Shown: positions 9,971-22,146 of the stretch, piece after piece
Layout: each line of letters opens with the position of its first letter
Position numbering within the stretch: position 1 is the stretch's first letter
From: Jaltomata sinuosa
Lineage: Eukaryota > Streptophyta > Magnoliopsida > Solanales > Solanaceae
Assembly (NCBI GenBank): GCA_003996215.1
Contig: QJPP01003465.1
Location: forward strand, 1-64,000
DNA length: 64,000 nt
Reading direction: 5' to 3'
Made by a program: the position numbers and the translations under genes
Notes under the pieces: generated by a model
Databases searched by the model: none
What the model saw: the letters and a program-made list of their open reading frames with translations, nothing else
Told to the model about the DNA's origin: nothing

Positions 9971-11560
9971 TTAAAAACCTTGCAGCGGGGGTATTGCAGG
10001 GTCCCATGGAAGCTGAAGGGGCCTAAAAGGGTAATCCACGAACCATTTGCTCTCGATGGTCATCAACTCATGATAAGAAGGCGATGGTGCATCCCAACTT
10101 TGCCTAGGTAGATGCCTCCATTTAGGCACAGGTGAATAAGGAGGATTAGGATATTGCTGGGCTGATGGAGCATCAAATACTGCTTGAATTTTTGATGCAT
10201 TTTTGACATCATTGGGGTCCCAACCTGTGCACCAATTATCGAGAGGGCTAGCAACCCTTGGAGAGGACATTGAATTCGGGGCCAGTAGAGTAAGATCCCA
10301 ATTAGGAATCTTTGGCTCAACATGTGGTCTTACTTGCCTCAGCTCATCAACCTACACTTCAATAGTATCTATGTTAGCACAAAACGTGTTCACGCTTGAC
10401 ACTATCGACCTCAAGGCTGATATAATGGTGGATTGAATCATGCTTGGAATGTCCTTAACTATCCTTTCTAAGCTCTTTGAATTTTTGTGGGTAAGTTGAT
10501 TGATCTTGAGCAATTTACCTAGCAATGAAGTGGATTGAGAAGTCACGTGGATGGTGTTTGATGCTTCTTGAGAGTGGGAGGAATTTTTCAAATGATCGTA
10601 AGTAATACTCTCAGTATGGGTAATAATTGACATGGAAATGTGAGCAAGGTGATTTTACTTAACATGCAGGACATCTGTGTTCCGACTTGTGTCCATGTTC
10701 ACCATGCAATTAGCTTGGATAGTCTTGTCTGCTTAACAAATATAGGGCAGTTTGCCTAAAAATAGAGGAGCGATATGAGGACGAGAAAGGCCATAGAGGT
10801 GGACTCATGTCTAGCTCTCCGCTTAAGTTGTTTGGCAATGATTTACCCTTCATGAAGTCGGACGCTAGACATGACGTATGTATGCAATAAGAATGTCCAC
10901 CTCTATAGTCACTTTGGTGGTGTGACTAGTTTGGATAAGTCATGTGCATACAAAGTTCAACCACATTTGAGTTTCAAACTTAAGATATGATCGGTTGATG
11001 GGTCCTTTTGAGATGGCTCAAAAAGGGATCCCTTCTTCGATGACACTAGCAACCCACTCGTAATGGTCTATTTTTGTAGCCACACGCTCCATATATCTTG
11101 ACTTCAAAATTTGTTCATCATCCCATATGGCAAAAGGGATAGTTGTTGGGGTGATATCTATTTCCTTGCCTCTCACTAACACTAAATCAAGGCATGCTAT
11201 CTTGATTGTTGGATCCTTATGTTTCAGAATGTCTTCTCTAGCCCGATATGATGCATAAAACTCTCGTACCAACTCAGGGAAGTATGGGCCTGGAGTTTTG
11301 GCAAAGTGTTCCCAGGCTATTTTACAGAATTGTCTGGGTATGTTTGGGAACTCTGGTTCGAATTCTTCCATATCAAACTCTTTTTCTTCCATAAATTATC
11401 GCTTCCCCAAAATTTCTGATAGTATGCCTCCATCCGCTCGAGGCCAAATCGGATTTCAGACTTAGTAGGACCCTCATCCTGCACAGGCAAGCCCACAGTT
11501 GTGGATGTGGAAGTGCAATTTGTAGCTTATCCCTTTAGGTGACGCTGATTCAAAGGCATA
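9971..11560 (-). pseudogene. M1 ORF2, 'putative plant transposon protein'-like, broken
   Basis: Second gene of the element, downstream of gag-protease. The best preserved part is 11392-11018 (FPNIPRQFCKIAWEHF, PELVREFYASYRARED, VRGKEIDITPTTI). It continues through a shared block (YLKFETQMWLNFVC, about 10980-10930) and ESTSMAFLVLISLL (about 10800) to C-terminal pieces at 10633-10352 and 10270-9971 (SPLDNWCTGWDPNDVKN). P's ORF2 has the same order of blocks. The FPELVREFY...VRG pattern resembles the domain labelled 'putative plant transposon protein' in Athila-type elements, where an ORF in this position is often called env-like; that is from memory. A frameshift near 11380 and several stops inactivate it. 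Upstream CCTGCAG (about 11586) could be a splice acceptor. Biochemical role unknown. Confidence 0.65.
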
Positions 11561-12142
11561 TTCCTCCAAGTGGAGGTTTGCTGCAGGAACCAGGCATCCA
11601 TACACAATTTAAAAGAAGTAAACTAAATAAAAAGAATGGAATGCAAAGGAGTAGAAAACAAAGTAGGTGACTGGTGGCTCATGTGGACCACGTGCAAACC
11701 GCATAAGGGATAGTGCGTGTCGCATGTGATTTTGCATGAGCGACTAGAATCCTACTGTTAATTTTTGCACTGAGGTGCGAAGCTGGTGCAGTTCACACAA
11801 GCTAGAGTGTGCATCTCACCATGCTTCACCCCACAAAATGTGAACTGGCAACAATCTTTCACAGATTGTGGTGCCTTTTGCATTTTGCACATCAACATCT
11901 ACACCTCACATGCAAAATGCACAAGGAAACAGTTGGAATTTTTTGTTCCTTGTGTTCTTGTAAATTATGCATGTGATTCGTAGAGCAAGAACTGCATTTC
12001 GCATTGGGAACTGAGCAGGAAACCAACAATTAAACAACTTAAACAATAGGGCAAAACATTATATGACCCAACTAAATAATTCGGGTACTCAGACTTCCCC
12101 AGAATCCATTATCACCAATCAAAACAAAAGAAGAACTCAACA

Positions 12143-12180
12143 ACTTTCCTTAAGAAGGACCTTACCCCATCTATCATTGG
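12143..12180 (-). repeat. Recurrent motif, M1 copy 2
   Basis: Minus strand CCAATGATAGATGGGGTAAG then GTCCTTCTTAAGGAAAGT. Confidence 0.7.
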
Positions 12181-12350
12181 AAACATCAAGCCTTCAATAG
12201 ATCATAAATAGACACATTAATTCAACAATCATTTCTTCCTGCCCACACAAGATTATACACCCAACAAATTTTCAACATAGAACATGGGCATAAGACAGTA
12301 GTAACAAATTTCATGCCCAAACATCAAATTAAACTAAGACCTCATGAAGA

Positions 12351-12394
12351 CGACGATTTTCCCTTAAGATTGATGTCACCCAATCTATAATAGG
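12351..12394 (-). repeat. Recurrent motif, M1 copy 3
   Basis: Minus strand CTATTATAGATTGGGTGACA then TCAATCTTAAGGGAAAATCG. The equivalent place in M2 has a perfect TGACGTCA. Confidence 0.7.
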
Positions 12395-13435
12395 GCCAAA
12401 TCATGCATCAATCACAAGTGGGTTACTCAGACTTCACCCCAAACACAGATTTTTAAGGCTAAAAACTGCTATAATCAACATGCATTATCACAATATCAAG
12501 TTTTACCAAGTTGATCCTAATCAAAATCAACATAATAACCCCAAATATTTGGGACCCAAAAATTTTGGATCGCCCCCAATATCAACATGCCAATTCTATG
12601 GAGCATGCTTCACAATATGAGTTCCCAATAATCATATTAACAAGTAATTAACTTTGGGGAACTTACCACAAGTGAAGATAAAGCGAAGGGAAGTAAAAAT
12701 CAAAGCTTTTCAAGGTGTAACAATTGAGACCCATGATTTTGCCCGAAGATGACAATGGTAGTTATAGGCGGTGGAACAGTAGTGGAGCAACGACAGATTT
12801 GGGTGAGAGAAGAAGAAGGTTTTGTGAAAGTTTGATGGTTTTGTGGAGGATTTTGAGAGACAATTGAGAAATTTATGGGAGAAATATAGGATAAAATGGT
12901 GAAGGTGGTGGTTTAAAAAGAGAAGTAAGAAAAAGAAAATTCACCGGGTCGGTCTCCGGGTTGAATCGGTCAATGGGTAGGTCAACAAAAATTTAAAATT
13001 TAACTGGGTGCACCGCAACGTGCGATTCATAAAATCCCTTGTGTAGACCACATGTCGCTTTGCACCACACCTTTTTCATTTCCTGAACTTGGCTCATCTT
13101 CAATTATGGTGTACGATGGAGGTGAGATTCACACATGGGCTCGTGCGGACCGTACAGCCTAGCGCACATCACCTCTTACTCAACTTCTTACTTCCAATTC
13201 TCTGCTTTAGGATGCGTTGTGTCATGCAATGTGCATAATGTCTTATGCGAACCGCACGGTCTTCTACATGTCCTATTTTTGCCCTGTTTTCCACTTGTTC
13301 ATTTTTCTTCTCCATGAATTCCTAAAACAAACTAAAAACAACAAAAAGGTAATGAAAAACAAAGTAAAAACACTTGGGTTTCCTCCCAAGAAGAGCTTGA
13401 TTTTACATCGTGGCACGATGATAGTACCATAAACC

Positions 13436-15937
13436 TTAGTGTTTGTCGGATAGCATGCCAATTCGGTTGGCCTGGCCCTACCCCAAGAAGGGGAATTATT
13501 CCATCAATAACTTGAAAATATAATCTTGTTACCCCTTTGGCAACAAAACAAACATGGGCATTTTGCCCATTTCAAAGTCCTTAAGGACACCATCAAGCTT
13601 TACCTCGACTTCTTTTATCGAGACTACCCATAATTCATCTAGAGGCTTTATGGGTTGGCATATGTTTAATGTCACTACCTTGCTTCAAACTTGGAATTTG
13701 AGTTCACCGAGTTCAACATCCACAAGTGATCTCCCCATGGTAATAACGATTGCCCCATGATGATGGGCACCTCAACATCTACTTCCCAATCCAAGATCAA
13801 GAAGTCCGTTGGGAGAATAAACTTTTCGACCTTAACCAATACGTCAAATAGGATCCCTACCGGATGCTTAATGAACCGATCATCCATTAGTAGATACATG
13901 GATATAGGTTTGAGCGTACCCAATCCTAACTTCTTGAAGATCATAAGGGGAATCAAGTTGATGCTTGCCCCTAAGTCACACAAGGCCTTACAGAAAACAA
14001 ACAACCCAATAGTGCAAGGTATGGTCAATGCACTTGGGTCATCCCATTTTGTGACAACATTGCTTGTCATCACAAAGCTACAACTGTGTGATATCTCAAC
14101 GGTGACCACATCAACAATCTTCTGCTTCTTGAGAAACTCTTTCATGAACTTTGTATACCCCAACATTTGCATTAAGGCTTCAACCAAAGGATTGTTTATC
14201 GAAACCTTGTTGAACAAGTCGACAACCCTATTTAATTTGTGCTCTTCCTTCTTTTTCTTTAGACTTTTAGGGTATGGAGAAGGTGCCTTGGGTATTATGG
14301 TCTGCACACGTTGACCAATGGAAGGGTCCTCCTCAATATCAACTGCCACTTAGGGAGGAGATTGAGTCTGCTCCCTCTCATCATCTATATCAATATAGAT
14401 CGGGATGTTGGGTGCACCAAGCTTCACCCCAACTTCAAGTTCTACAACATCATTGTCACGAAAAACCTCTTCTTTATTGTTACATGGCTCTAAAATGGGG
14501 TCAACACTAGGCTTCTTCACTACAATAGTTGGCTTCTCCACAACATCCACAATGGGTTTTTCCACGACACCACTCGTTCTTCAACTTGTAGTAACAATAG
14601 CCATAACATGAACATCCTTTTTAGGATTGGATGTGGTATCACTAGGGAGTGGTCCCTTCGTTCTCGAACTCAATTGAGCGGATAGATGGTTCATTTGAGC
14701 TTCAAGATGCTTTATTGAGGATGAATGAGAGCTCACAGTTTGATGAAGTGTTGAAACTTTGCATTTAAGCTCACTAACCCTGGTATTTGTAGTTTCTTCC
14801 TTCTTCAACACCAAGGACAACATGTCCTCAATATTTAAGTGCCCAGGATTGCTTGTGTTGGGTTAATATAAAGAATATGACTTGTTTGGAGGTATGAAAG
14901 TATTAGAGTTACTGTGATTGTATCTACTACCTACTTTGTCACGATCCTTCCAATTTCCATCTCGTTCCTTGTCTCTATTCCAACCTTGAATCTTATCCCT
15001 CGGGCAATAATACCCGGGATGAGAAACTACCGACAAATAGCAAAACTTACCATCCACGATGATCATTAGCTCATCATCACTAGCCTTGATCTCCGGTGTA
15101 CTCACAACATTTACGGTCTTAGCACTTTCGGCCCCCATCAGATGATTGGCCAAGAAGTCTATTTGAATCATCATTTTAGCTATTGTCTCATCCCTTTCTT
15201 CATCCTTTCTCCACATCTCATTAGTAAAAATACATATGGTCACTCCCGAGGTAGGAATGTCAGCCTCCCTTATGTGCCAAGCTTGGTTAGTCTTGTTAAT
15301 TCTCTCTAGAAGGGCCAAGGTGAGAGCAAATTATTGGTCCATGAAGGTACCACCCTCGAGTTTGTTGGCCACGAATTTTTTCATTGAGTTCAAATCTCAA
15401 TAAAATCATTGTCCCAAGACATCATCCATAATTTCGTGGTTTGGACACAACAATAGCTTGTTTTTAAATTTCAACTATGCCTCGTGTAAAGGCTCGTTAG
15501 GGAGTTGGAAAAAATTTGTAAACTCATCCCTCAACTGCATCATCCTTGAGAGATGGAAAAATTTAGTACTGAAAGAATCTACCAACTCATCCCAAGAGGT
15601 GATTGAGTCATCCGACAATTCCTTGACATAAGCCATGACTTCCCCTGTAAAGAGAAGGGGAATAGGCAAAGTTGAATGGATTCTTGGGGAATGTTTTTGA
15701 AGATGATAGGTTTGAATATCTCCATAAAGTTGCGGATGTGCCTATTTGCATCTTCGTGTGCTGCTCCTCCAAATATCCCCTTCATTTGTATTAGATGGAG
15801 CATTGTGCTAGTGACGTGGAACACCATATTTCAAACGTGGGAGGTTGGTGGATTGCACCTACTTCCACTTGAATTATGGGTTCATTGGCTGCATCCATGA
15901 ACCTGTTGATACTTTTGTTGTTGCCCACTTTGCTCAT
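13436..15937 (-). pseudogene. M1 gag-protease, broken
   Basis: Encodes the capsid-type Gag and an aspartic protease. Start ATG at 15937 (MSKVGNNKSINRFM). Gag core HVTSTMLHLIQMKGIFGGAA (about 15820), PNEPLHEA (about 15485), TNEMWRKDEERDE (about 15210), a coiled-coil-like SELKCKVSTLHQTVSSHSS stretch (about 14780), an acidic IDIDDERE linker, a lysine-rich KSLKKKKEEHKL segment (about 14255), then protease with CDLGASINLIPL (about 13990), LLMDDR and VEVPIIMGQSL. Known Athila proteases use DLGA in place of DTGA. Frameshifts near 15800, 15650 and 13745 plus stops (e.g. 14863, 14581, 14350) disable it. The TAG before VQANRIGML is shared with M2, so it is older than the duplication. Terminal stop TAA 13436-13438. 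Confidence 0.85.
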
Positions 15938-16040
15938 GGGCTGCCTGTGCAATGGATAAAAACAACAAAACAAATAAAAAGAACAAGTACTATACAAGGT
16001 AATTTCAATTCACAATAAAAAAGGTTGATTAAAAACAATT

Positions 16041-16057
16041 CCCCGATAACGGCGCCA
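16041..16057 (-). other. M1 primer-binding site, first copy
   Basis: Minus strand TGGCGCCGTTATCGGGG, five bases from the LTR-end copy; near match to the tRNA-Asp type TGGCGCCGTTGCCGGGG. Confidence 0.85.
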
Positions 16058-16335
16058 TTTTTGATAATGCTCAAATATACTATCCAAGATAGAGGTATCG
16101 ACGATTGTTAATAAAAACACAATATATATTACCGTACAGGAGTCGGGGTCGATCCCATAAAGAATTGCAAATTAGCCAAAGTGATTGTAGAAAGGAATTC
16201 ACAACGAGAATAAATTTCTTAAACAACAAATAGTATAAAAAAGGGGGGAAATGGCAATCTATATCAATTCGAATGGTACGGGTACTATACAAGGTAATTT
16301 CAATTCACAATCAAAAAGGTTGATTAAATACAATT

Positions 16336-16352
16336 CCCCGATAACGGCGCCA
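16336..16352 (-). other. M1 primer-binding site, second copy
   Basis: Identical TGGCGCCGTTATCGGGG beside the full-length 5' LTR (16357). Being next to the complete LTR, it is the original site. Confidence 0.85.
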
Positions 16353-16356
16353 TTTT

Positions 16357-17813
16357 TGATAATGCTCAAATATACTATCCAAGATAGAGGTATCGACGAT
16401 TGTTAAGAAAAACACAATATATATTACCGTACAGGAGTCGGGGTCGATCTCATAAAGAATTGTAAATTAGCCAAAGTGATTGTAGAAAGGAATTCACAAC
16501 GAGAATAAATTGCTTAAACAACAAATAGTATAAAAAAGGGGGGAAATGGGAATCTATATCAATTCGAATGGTACGTCTAAACAATAGAGAGCGGAAGACT
16601 AAGGATGTGCTTTTGAATGGTACGGGTAAAGATGCTTGCTAAATTGCATAAATTCCTACTAAATGATATAGGTAGAATTGGTTTTAGGAATGGTTGTTAA
16701 TCTCTTGATCAAACAATCATATATCTAATATTTTTTATTCAAACAACATTTCTTAGGCAATATCCAACCAATATATTCTTGGGGAGGCCACACTATTTCA
16801 AGCTTAGACTCTTAAATGGGTATTTTCGGCGAGTCGAGCTATTTCTATTCTCAATATAAGTGGAATCCCAAGTACCCACTAGAAATTTCACATCCAAATT
16901 GTAAACCCCTTAGTCAAGCAAGAACACAATCAAGTAGAGTAAATCAATGTTTTCAACCACCAATTTTAGAGTTAAAATATGGTGAAATCACTTGACCCAT
17001 GTCATATTAGCAATTATAAATATAAATAAGTAAGACCTATACCCTTTTATGAAGTACCCATCATAAACACATCCCTAGACAAGAAAACATAGCCACTCAT
17101 GCTAAGGGAGGAAAAAATTATACCCATAGGGAAATTTAAATTGATTTTCATTAATTGTAGCAAGAATCCAATACCAAAGCTCAAATATACAAGCCCAAGG
17201 TTGAAGATTGAGAAATTGGATTGAAACCCTCTTTCTTTTCTTGGGAGAGAAACTTGCTTCAAAAACTCAAAAATATTCAAAAACTATGAAAAACTATGCC
17301 TAAATTGGGTTTTAGAATGTTCCCAAATCATCACATCAAAATGGAAAAAATTGCCCTTCGGGAGTTATGCAGTGTGATATGCATTATGCACATCCTGTTG
17401 CGCGCTTCGCACAACCTTGCTTAAGTGGACCAGTGACTTGTCTTGTACTTGGAGACTCATGCAAAGTTGGGTACGGTTCGCACCAGGCCTTGTACGCGTT
17501 GCGCAGTGCCTGCATCCCTTAATAGATCCTTCAATTTTCTTCTGGACTTCATGCGGAGGAAGGTACGAACTGTACGAATGATTGTGCATATCGCATGAGG
17601 TCTGCACCTCTCAGTAGATTCATTATCTTGTTTAATCACTTCACACTTCAACTCTATTTTAGCACTTTTGGGTCCAATTCCATGTTTTTTTCTCTATACC
17701 AAGTGTACCTGCATTCATGTCAATAAAGGCCATAAGAACCTCTAAATCTTATCAAAACATGGCACTACTTTATGATTAAAGGCTAAATGAGTTGGTAGAT
17801 TACCGACTCATCA
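16357..17813 (-). repeat. M1 5' LTR
   Basis: Starts TGATGAGTCGGTAATC at 17813 and ends GAGCATTATCA at 16357 on the minus strand. It matches 6395-7886 and 25992-27479. A cluster of GTGCG/CGCAC-type words lies at 17366-17620. Confidence 0.9.
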
Positions 17814-20199
17814 ATAATCACTATATTGCATTTGATCCAAATAAAGGGCTTGTACAAAGGACTAGAAAGTGAGAATGCTAATCGACACACCCGAAACTTT
17901 GTAGAGATTTTCTAGTCGTTTAACATCAAAATATTAGTCAAAATTCAATCCAACTTTAGCTTTTTCCATTTTCTCTCATGAGAGAGGTGACTGCATGGAA
18001 AGAAGATCTCCCTGAGGGAACTATCACATCATAGAATGGGCTAGTCGAGGCTTTCTTGGAACAGTTCTTCCCACCTTCAAGGATGATAAAATTGTCTGAT
18101 GAAATCACAAACTTCTGAAAATTACTGGAAGAACCCTTGCACGAGGTATGGTTAAGGTTCAAGAAAATATTGTTATTGTACCTGAATCACGGGCTACAAG
18201 ATGGAGTCCTGCTACAAAGCTTTTATTGGTCACATGACTCAATGAAAAAAATCTGTAGCAAATAATATTTTGGTATCATGGATCAAACATTTAATCTTGC
18301 AAAAGCTCTATTTGATAGAATGACTAAGACGAATAGACTTGGCACACGAGAGAGGCTGATGTGACATCGGGTGTCACCTAATCCACCATGACCAATGAGA
18401 TAAGAAGTAAAGAGGTAGAATAGGATGAAGTTATAGCTAAGATGATGACTCAAATTTAATTAATAGCCAAACACCTGATGGGCACCAAAACTAAAAGTGT
18501 TAATGTCGCTGGAGCTTATGGGGCCAAAAGCTATTATTAAGGTGGTGCTTATTTATTATTGGATGAAAAAGCATATTATTTGTTGGCGGGTTCTCACTCG
18601 GGATACCAAGGTTCAAATCAAGGCCCTTGGCAACCTCTAGATGAGAATCAAGGAACAGGGATGGAGGTAATTAATAGAGAGATCATGAGCAAGGAAGAAA
18701 CCATGATGGTCCATAGAGAGATTGTGAAAGAGATGGTGATTACTACAATCACCGAAGTGCTAACCCATATATGCCTCAACCTATGAGAGATGATTCTACC
18801 TTCCAACCAAGTATGAGTGATATTTCTAGTTCAAAAGTTAAAGACATGTTGTCACGTGTGTTGAAAAAGGTAGAGTCCACGAATGATAGGGTTAGAGATT
18901 TGAAGAGTGATGTTTTTATACTTACCCAAACCGTGAGCTCTTATTCAGAGTCTAAAAAGTGCTTAGAGGCCTAAATGAACCACCTATCAACCCAAATGAA
19001 CCCCTGGTTAAAAGGAACTCTTCCTAGTGACACTCTCCTAAATCTGAAGAGCGATGGTCATATAGTGGAGATTGTCAGGCAAAGTGGATAGATGCTTGAT
19101 TGTGTAGCCACAACCAACCAAAGAGGTTGTGTTTGGAAATAATGAAAAGATGGTGGAAGTTTATGATCAAATCCCAAATGAGGAGAAGGAAGAGATGGAG
19201 TTACCTTCTCAGGTTGTGATTGATATGAAAGAGGAGAAGGAGGAGCAAACTCCATGTGAGCCAATGCCATTGCCTAAATGTCCATCTTCGTACCTCAAAA
19301 GTTGATCAATATAAAGAAGGATAATCAATTCAAGAAATTTTTGGATATGCTCAGCAAATTGTCCATAAACATTCCCTTGGTTAACGCTCTAATGCAAATG
19401 TTGGGCCATGCAAAGTTCATGAAGGAGCTATTGAAAAAGAAGAGAGTGGTTTTACAATTCCTAAAAAGAAGATCTGGGTGGTTTTACAATTCCTTGCACT
19501 ATTGGCGTTAATTTGTTTAAGAAGGCTTCATGTGACCTTGGGAAAAGCATCAACTTGATACCCCTTGTGATCCTTAATAAGTTGGGTTTGGGATCTCCTA
19601 AACTAACACCAATGAGGTTGCTAATGGCTGATCATGTGATAAAGTTCCCAATAGCCATTTTATTTGATGTATTGGTGATGGTAGACAAATTTATACTCTT
19701 CAAGGACTTTGTGGTGTTAGAATATGACGTGGACTTAGAGGTGCCTATAATTTTAGTGCGCACATTATTTGCCATTAGAAGAGCTCTCATTGATGTTGAG
19801 TTGGGAGAACTCAAATTTTTGGTGAAATGTGAAGAAGTCATATTCAATGTATGTCAATCTATTAAGACTCTAGATGAATATCGGGTCGTATCTGTGATTT
19901 CCACCAAGGATGCCCTGGTTGAGGGTCCTTGTAAAGAAGATGTTAGAGGTGAACCACCGAGTGATCACCTTGTTATATATGATGGTCGATGGAAGAGGGA
20001 CCCCGAACTGTTTATCATTCCTAAGCCACAAAATTTTGTGGATATGCATATTGGTCCTAATGACACCCTACCATTGTCCACATCTAAGGTGTTACAAGCA
20101 TGGGAAAGGGATGAGTTGATGAATATCTTGAGAAAGTACTTTTGGATTTTGAGATGGGATTGTGCCAATCGTATTGGCATTACTCTAGGAAATAATTGA
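17814..20199 (+). pseudogene. P gag-protease, main part, copy A
   Basis: Continues P gag after M1: HLIQIKG (about 17830), LPEGTITS, EEPLHEVWLRFKK (about 18130), DSMKK and a coiled-coil-like region near 18900, then protease. The last 228 codons (19513-20199) are open: CDLGKSINLIPL, RLLMADHVIKFP, DVDLEVPIILVR, ending CANRIGITLGNN and TGA 20197-20199. The active site reads DLGK where relatives have DLGA, and the usual GRPFLAT motif is VRTLFAI; both would probably harm protease function. Gag itself is full of stops and frameshifts. A deletion (compare copy B 29101-29190) removes the stretch before the protease, near 19445. Confidence 0.85.
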
Positions 20200-21190
20200 T
20201 ACCTAAGGTACTATCATCGTACCGCGACGTAAAATCAAACGCTTCTTGGGAGGCAACCCAAGTATTTTGATTTATTTACTTCACTTCTTTGTTATTTTTT
20301 GTTAGTTTTAGGAATGCATTGAGATTGAAAAAGTGGCCAAGTGCTAAAAAATATTTTGGAGAAGACATGCATTCCACATGCGAGTTGCATGTGCTAACTT
20401 GTGGAACGTAGATGGAGTCACCCCTAGGAGGTAGTAAATTTAAAGAAAAAGGAAAAACTTATGGCTTCTACGGAACTACATACCACTCGCATATGGGGAC
20501 CTATGGAACACATGTGTTGTTGTAGGTTAGAAATAGTGCACTTGGAATATTTAAGCTGAGATTCATCACCTGAGAAACTCAAGTGGTCACCTAGGTACAG
20601 GTATGGATTTTAAATTATTTAACCAACGTGTTAACCTTGACCTGGCCTGGACTTGACCCATATTTTTTTCTTCTTCTTCCACATCTAAAACCGCCTCTTC
20701 TTTTTCTTTTTCACCATTAAAACTATAACAAACCTCTAAATTCTCTCCACAATCTCCATCAACTTTCAAAGCATTTCCCCACACTTTCTTCTTTGCTCTG
20801 CCGCTGCACCATCGATGCTAACCATCACTGCCATTACTAACTCTTTGGCAAAAAATCATGGATCACCATTGTTGGGTCCAAAAGATTTAATTTTTCACTC
20901 CTTACTCCATTATCTTCATTTGTGGTATGCTCCCTTATGTTAAATTACTGTTTTTTGGTGTTTTACGAGTATTTTTAGTGAAGCAAGCTAGTTGAAATTT
21001 ACCAATGCCTAAATATGCTTGAGATCTGATTTTGGAACTCAATTTTGGATCTTATTGTTGTTATTGTTGGTGAAAAAATTGGTAGATCCTATTTTTGTGA
21101 TTATGCATGTTGTTGTGATGATTTTAGCCTAAATTTTTTAGTTTGGGGTAAAATTTGAGTAACTCACTCATTTGTAGCGTATGGTTTGGC

Positions 21191-21232
21191 TCTATCATAG
21201 ACTAAGTGATGTCATTCTTAAGGGAAAATCAT
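21191..21232 (+). repeat. Recurrent motif, P copy A, first
   Basis: CTATCATAGACTAAGTGATG then TCATTCTTAAGGGAAAATCA. Confidence 0.7.
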
Positions 21233-21411
21233 TATTGGTTTGGGTTTGATTGAAATACTTTTGTATTGGGTTGAAATTGTGAACCATTGTGCTTGTGAGT
21301 AATATAGCTGATTATGAATTATCTGGTGAGTGCTTTAGTTGAGTTAGATTGATTATTGTTGCATTTTGATGTGATCCTCATGAGAAATCTTATGTATTGA
21401 TGTTCCCGATT

Positions 21412-21447
21412 ATGGATGGGGTAACGTCCTTCTTAAGGAAAGTCATT
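21412..21447 (+). repeat. Recurrent motif, P copy A, second
   Basis: GGATGGGGTAACGTCC then TTCTTAAGGAAAGTCATT. Confidence 0.65.
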
Positions 21448-22109
21448 GAGCATATGCTACTTGTTGGTATTATTGTCTTGGTATGATTTTGACTTTTTTT
21501 GGGAAAGTCTGAGTACCCATTAAACTTAGAAATTGGTCAACTATTTACAGAAGCATGCCTTGAAATTATGTTTAATGTGTTTCATACTTGTTAGGCACTT
21601 GCGTGCCACAAGTGTTTCCCTGTGAAACGCATATGCAACACAACTGAAAGCAGAGAGTTAAAAACTCACTGCCAACTACATGCATCTCACATGCGTGTCG
21701 CAAGTCATAGGTGGCAACACCGGTGTGGCTTGATCATTGCCAACTTACTGCCATGTGTGTGACAGCACATGTGTGCCGTATGTTGGCTCATGCAAAATGC
21801 ATGTGATGTTGCACATGCATTGTCCTGCTATTAGTGTTCTTCCTAGCATTTTGCACATTATGATCTACGCGTCACATGCTAAATACACAAGGAAACAGTT
21901 GGAATTTTTGGTTCCTTGTGTTCTTATGAATTACACGTGTGATTCGTAGAGCAAGAACTGTATTACGCATTTGGCACTGAGCAGAAAACCTACAATTAAA
22001 CAACTTAAACAACAGGGCGAAACATTATATGACCCAACCAAATAATCCGGGTACTCAGACTTCCCCGGAATCCATTATCACCAATAAAAACAAAAAAAGA
22101 ATTCAACGA

Positions 22110-22146
22110 CTTACCTTAAGAAAGACCTTACCCCATCTATCATTGG
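22110..22146 (-). repeat. Recurrent motif, M2 copy 1
   Basis: Minus strand CCAATGATAGATGGGGTAAG then GTCTTTCTTAAGGTAAG. Confidence 0.7.

Larger units (their letters stand above)
11561..13435 (-). other. M1 noncoding region between gag-protease and ORF2
   Basis: About 1.9 kb without a credible gene. It holds two copies of the recurrent motif (12143-12180, 12351-12394), two clusters of GTGCG/CGCAC-like words (11680-11990, 13005-13265), and, just past the gag-protease stop, the CTTCTTGGGAGG string near 13377-13397 that follows gag-protease in every copy. In autonomous Athila elements RT and integrase would lie in this interval; nothing like them is here. Confidence 0.7.
15987..16576 (-). repeat. 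295-bp tandem duplication spanning primer site and LTR end
   Basis: Units 15987-16281 and 16282-16576 both begin GTACTATACAAGG and run through CCCCGATAACGGCGCC, TTGATAATGCTCAAAT, the terminal ~215 bases of the 5' LTR and AATTCGAATGGTACG. They differ at only a few bases. The unit is single in M2, so it arose after, or was lost from B after, the large duplication. Confidence 0.92.
6395..17813 (-). mobile_element. Element M1: complete Athila-type element (gag-protease + ORF2), minus strand, inside P gag
   Basis: An 11,419-bp element with LTRs at 6395-7886 (3') and 16357-17813 (5'), a polypurine tract, two primer-site copies, gag-protease and ORF2 all on the minus strand. It sits in P gag between VVVHI and HLIQIKG. 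The left flank is AGAAG; the right flank is ATAAT here and AGAAT in the duplicated copy at 27480, fitting a 5-bp target duplication that has since mutated. No polymerase or integrase sequence occurs between protease and ORF2. Confidence 0.88.
11880..21845. repeat. Large tandem duplication, copy A
   Basis: Runs from inside M1's noncoding region, through M1 gag-protease, 5' LTR, the M/P junction and P gag-protease, to P's noncoding DNA. The same order recurs at 21846-31558. At the left edge the sequence is TTTTGCATTTTGCAC; at the copy B edge it is CTAGCATTTTGCAC; where P resumes it is CTAGCATCTGCGAG. So GCAT is shared at the junction. Copy A is longer partly because of the 295-bp duplication at 15987-16576. 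Confidence 0.85.
20200..21845 (+). other. P noncoding region after gag-protease, copy A
   Basis: Opens with CTTCTTGGGAGGCAACCCAA (20243-20262). It then holds words like CACATGCGAGTTGCATGTG (20376 onward) and two recurrent motifs (21191-21232, 21412-21447). It stops where copy B begins. No gene seen. Confidence 0.7.

Noticed and set aside
13757..14314. 185-codon plus-strand ORF (also 23522-24103, 193 codons)
   Set aside because: Antisense shadow of the protease coding strand. It is open in both copies only because the protease strand is conserved.
20376..21960. CRISPR-like array because of repeated TGCATGTG/GCGAGT words
   Set aside because: Repeats are short and irregular, spacers vary and the context is a plant retrotransposon.
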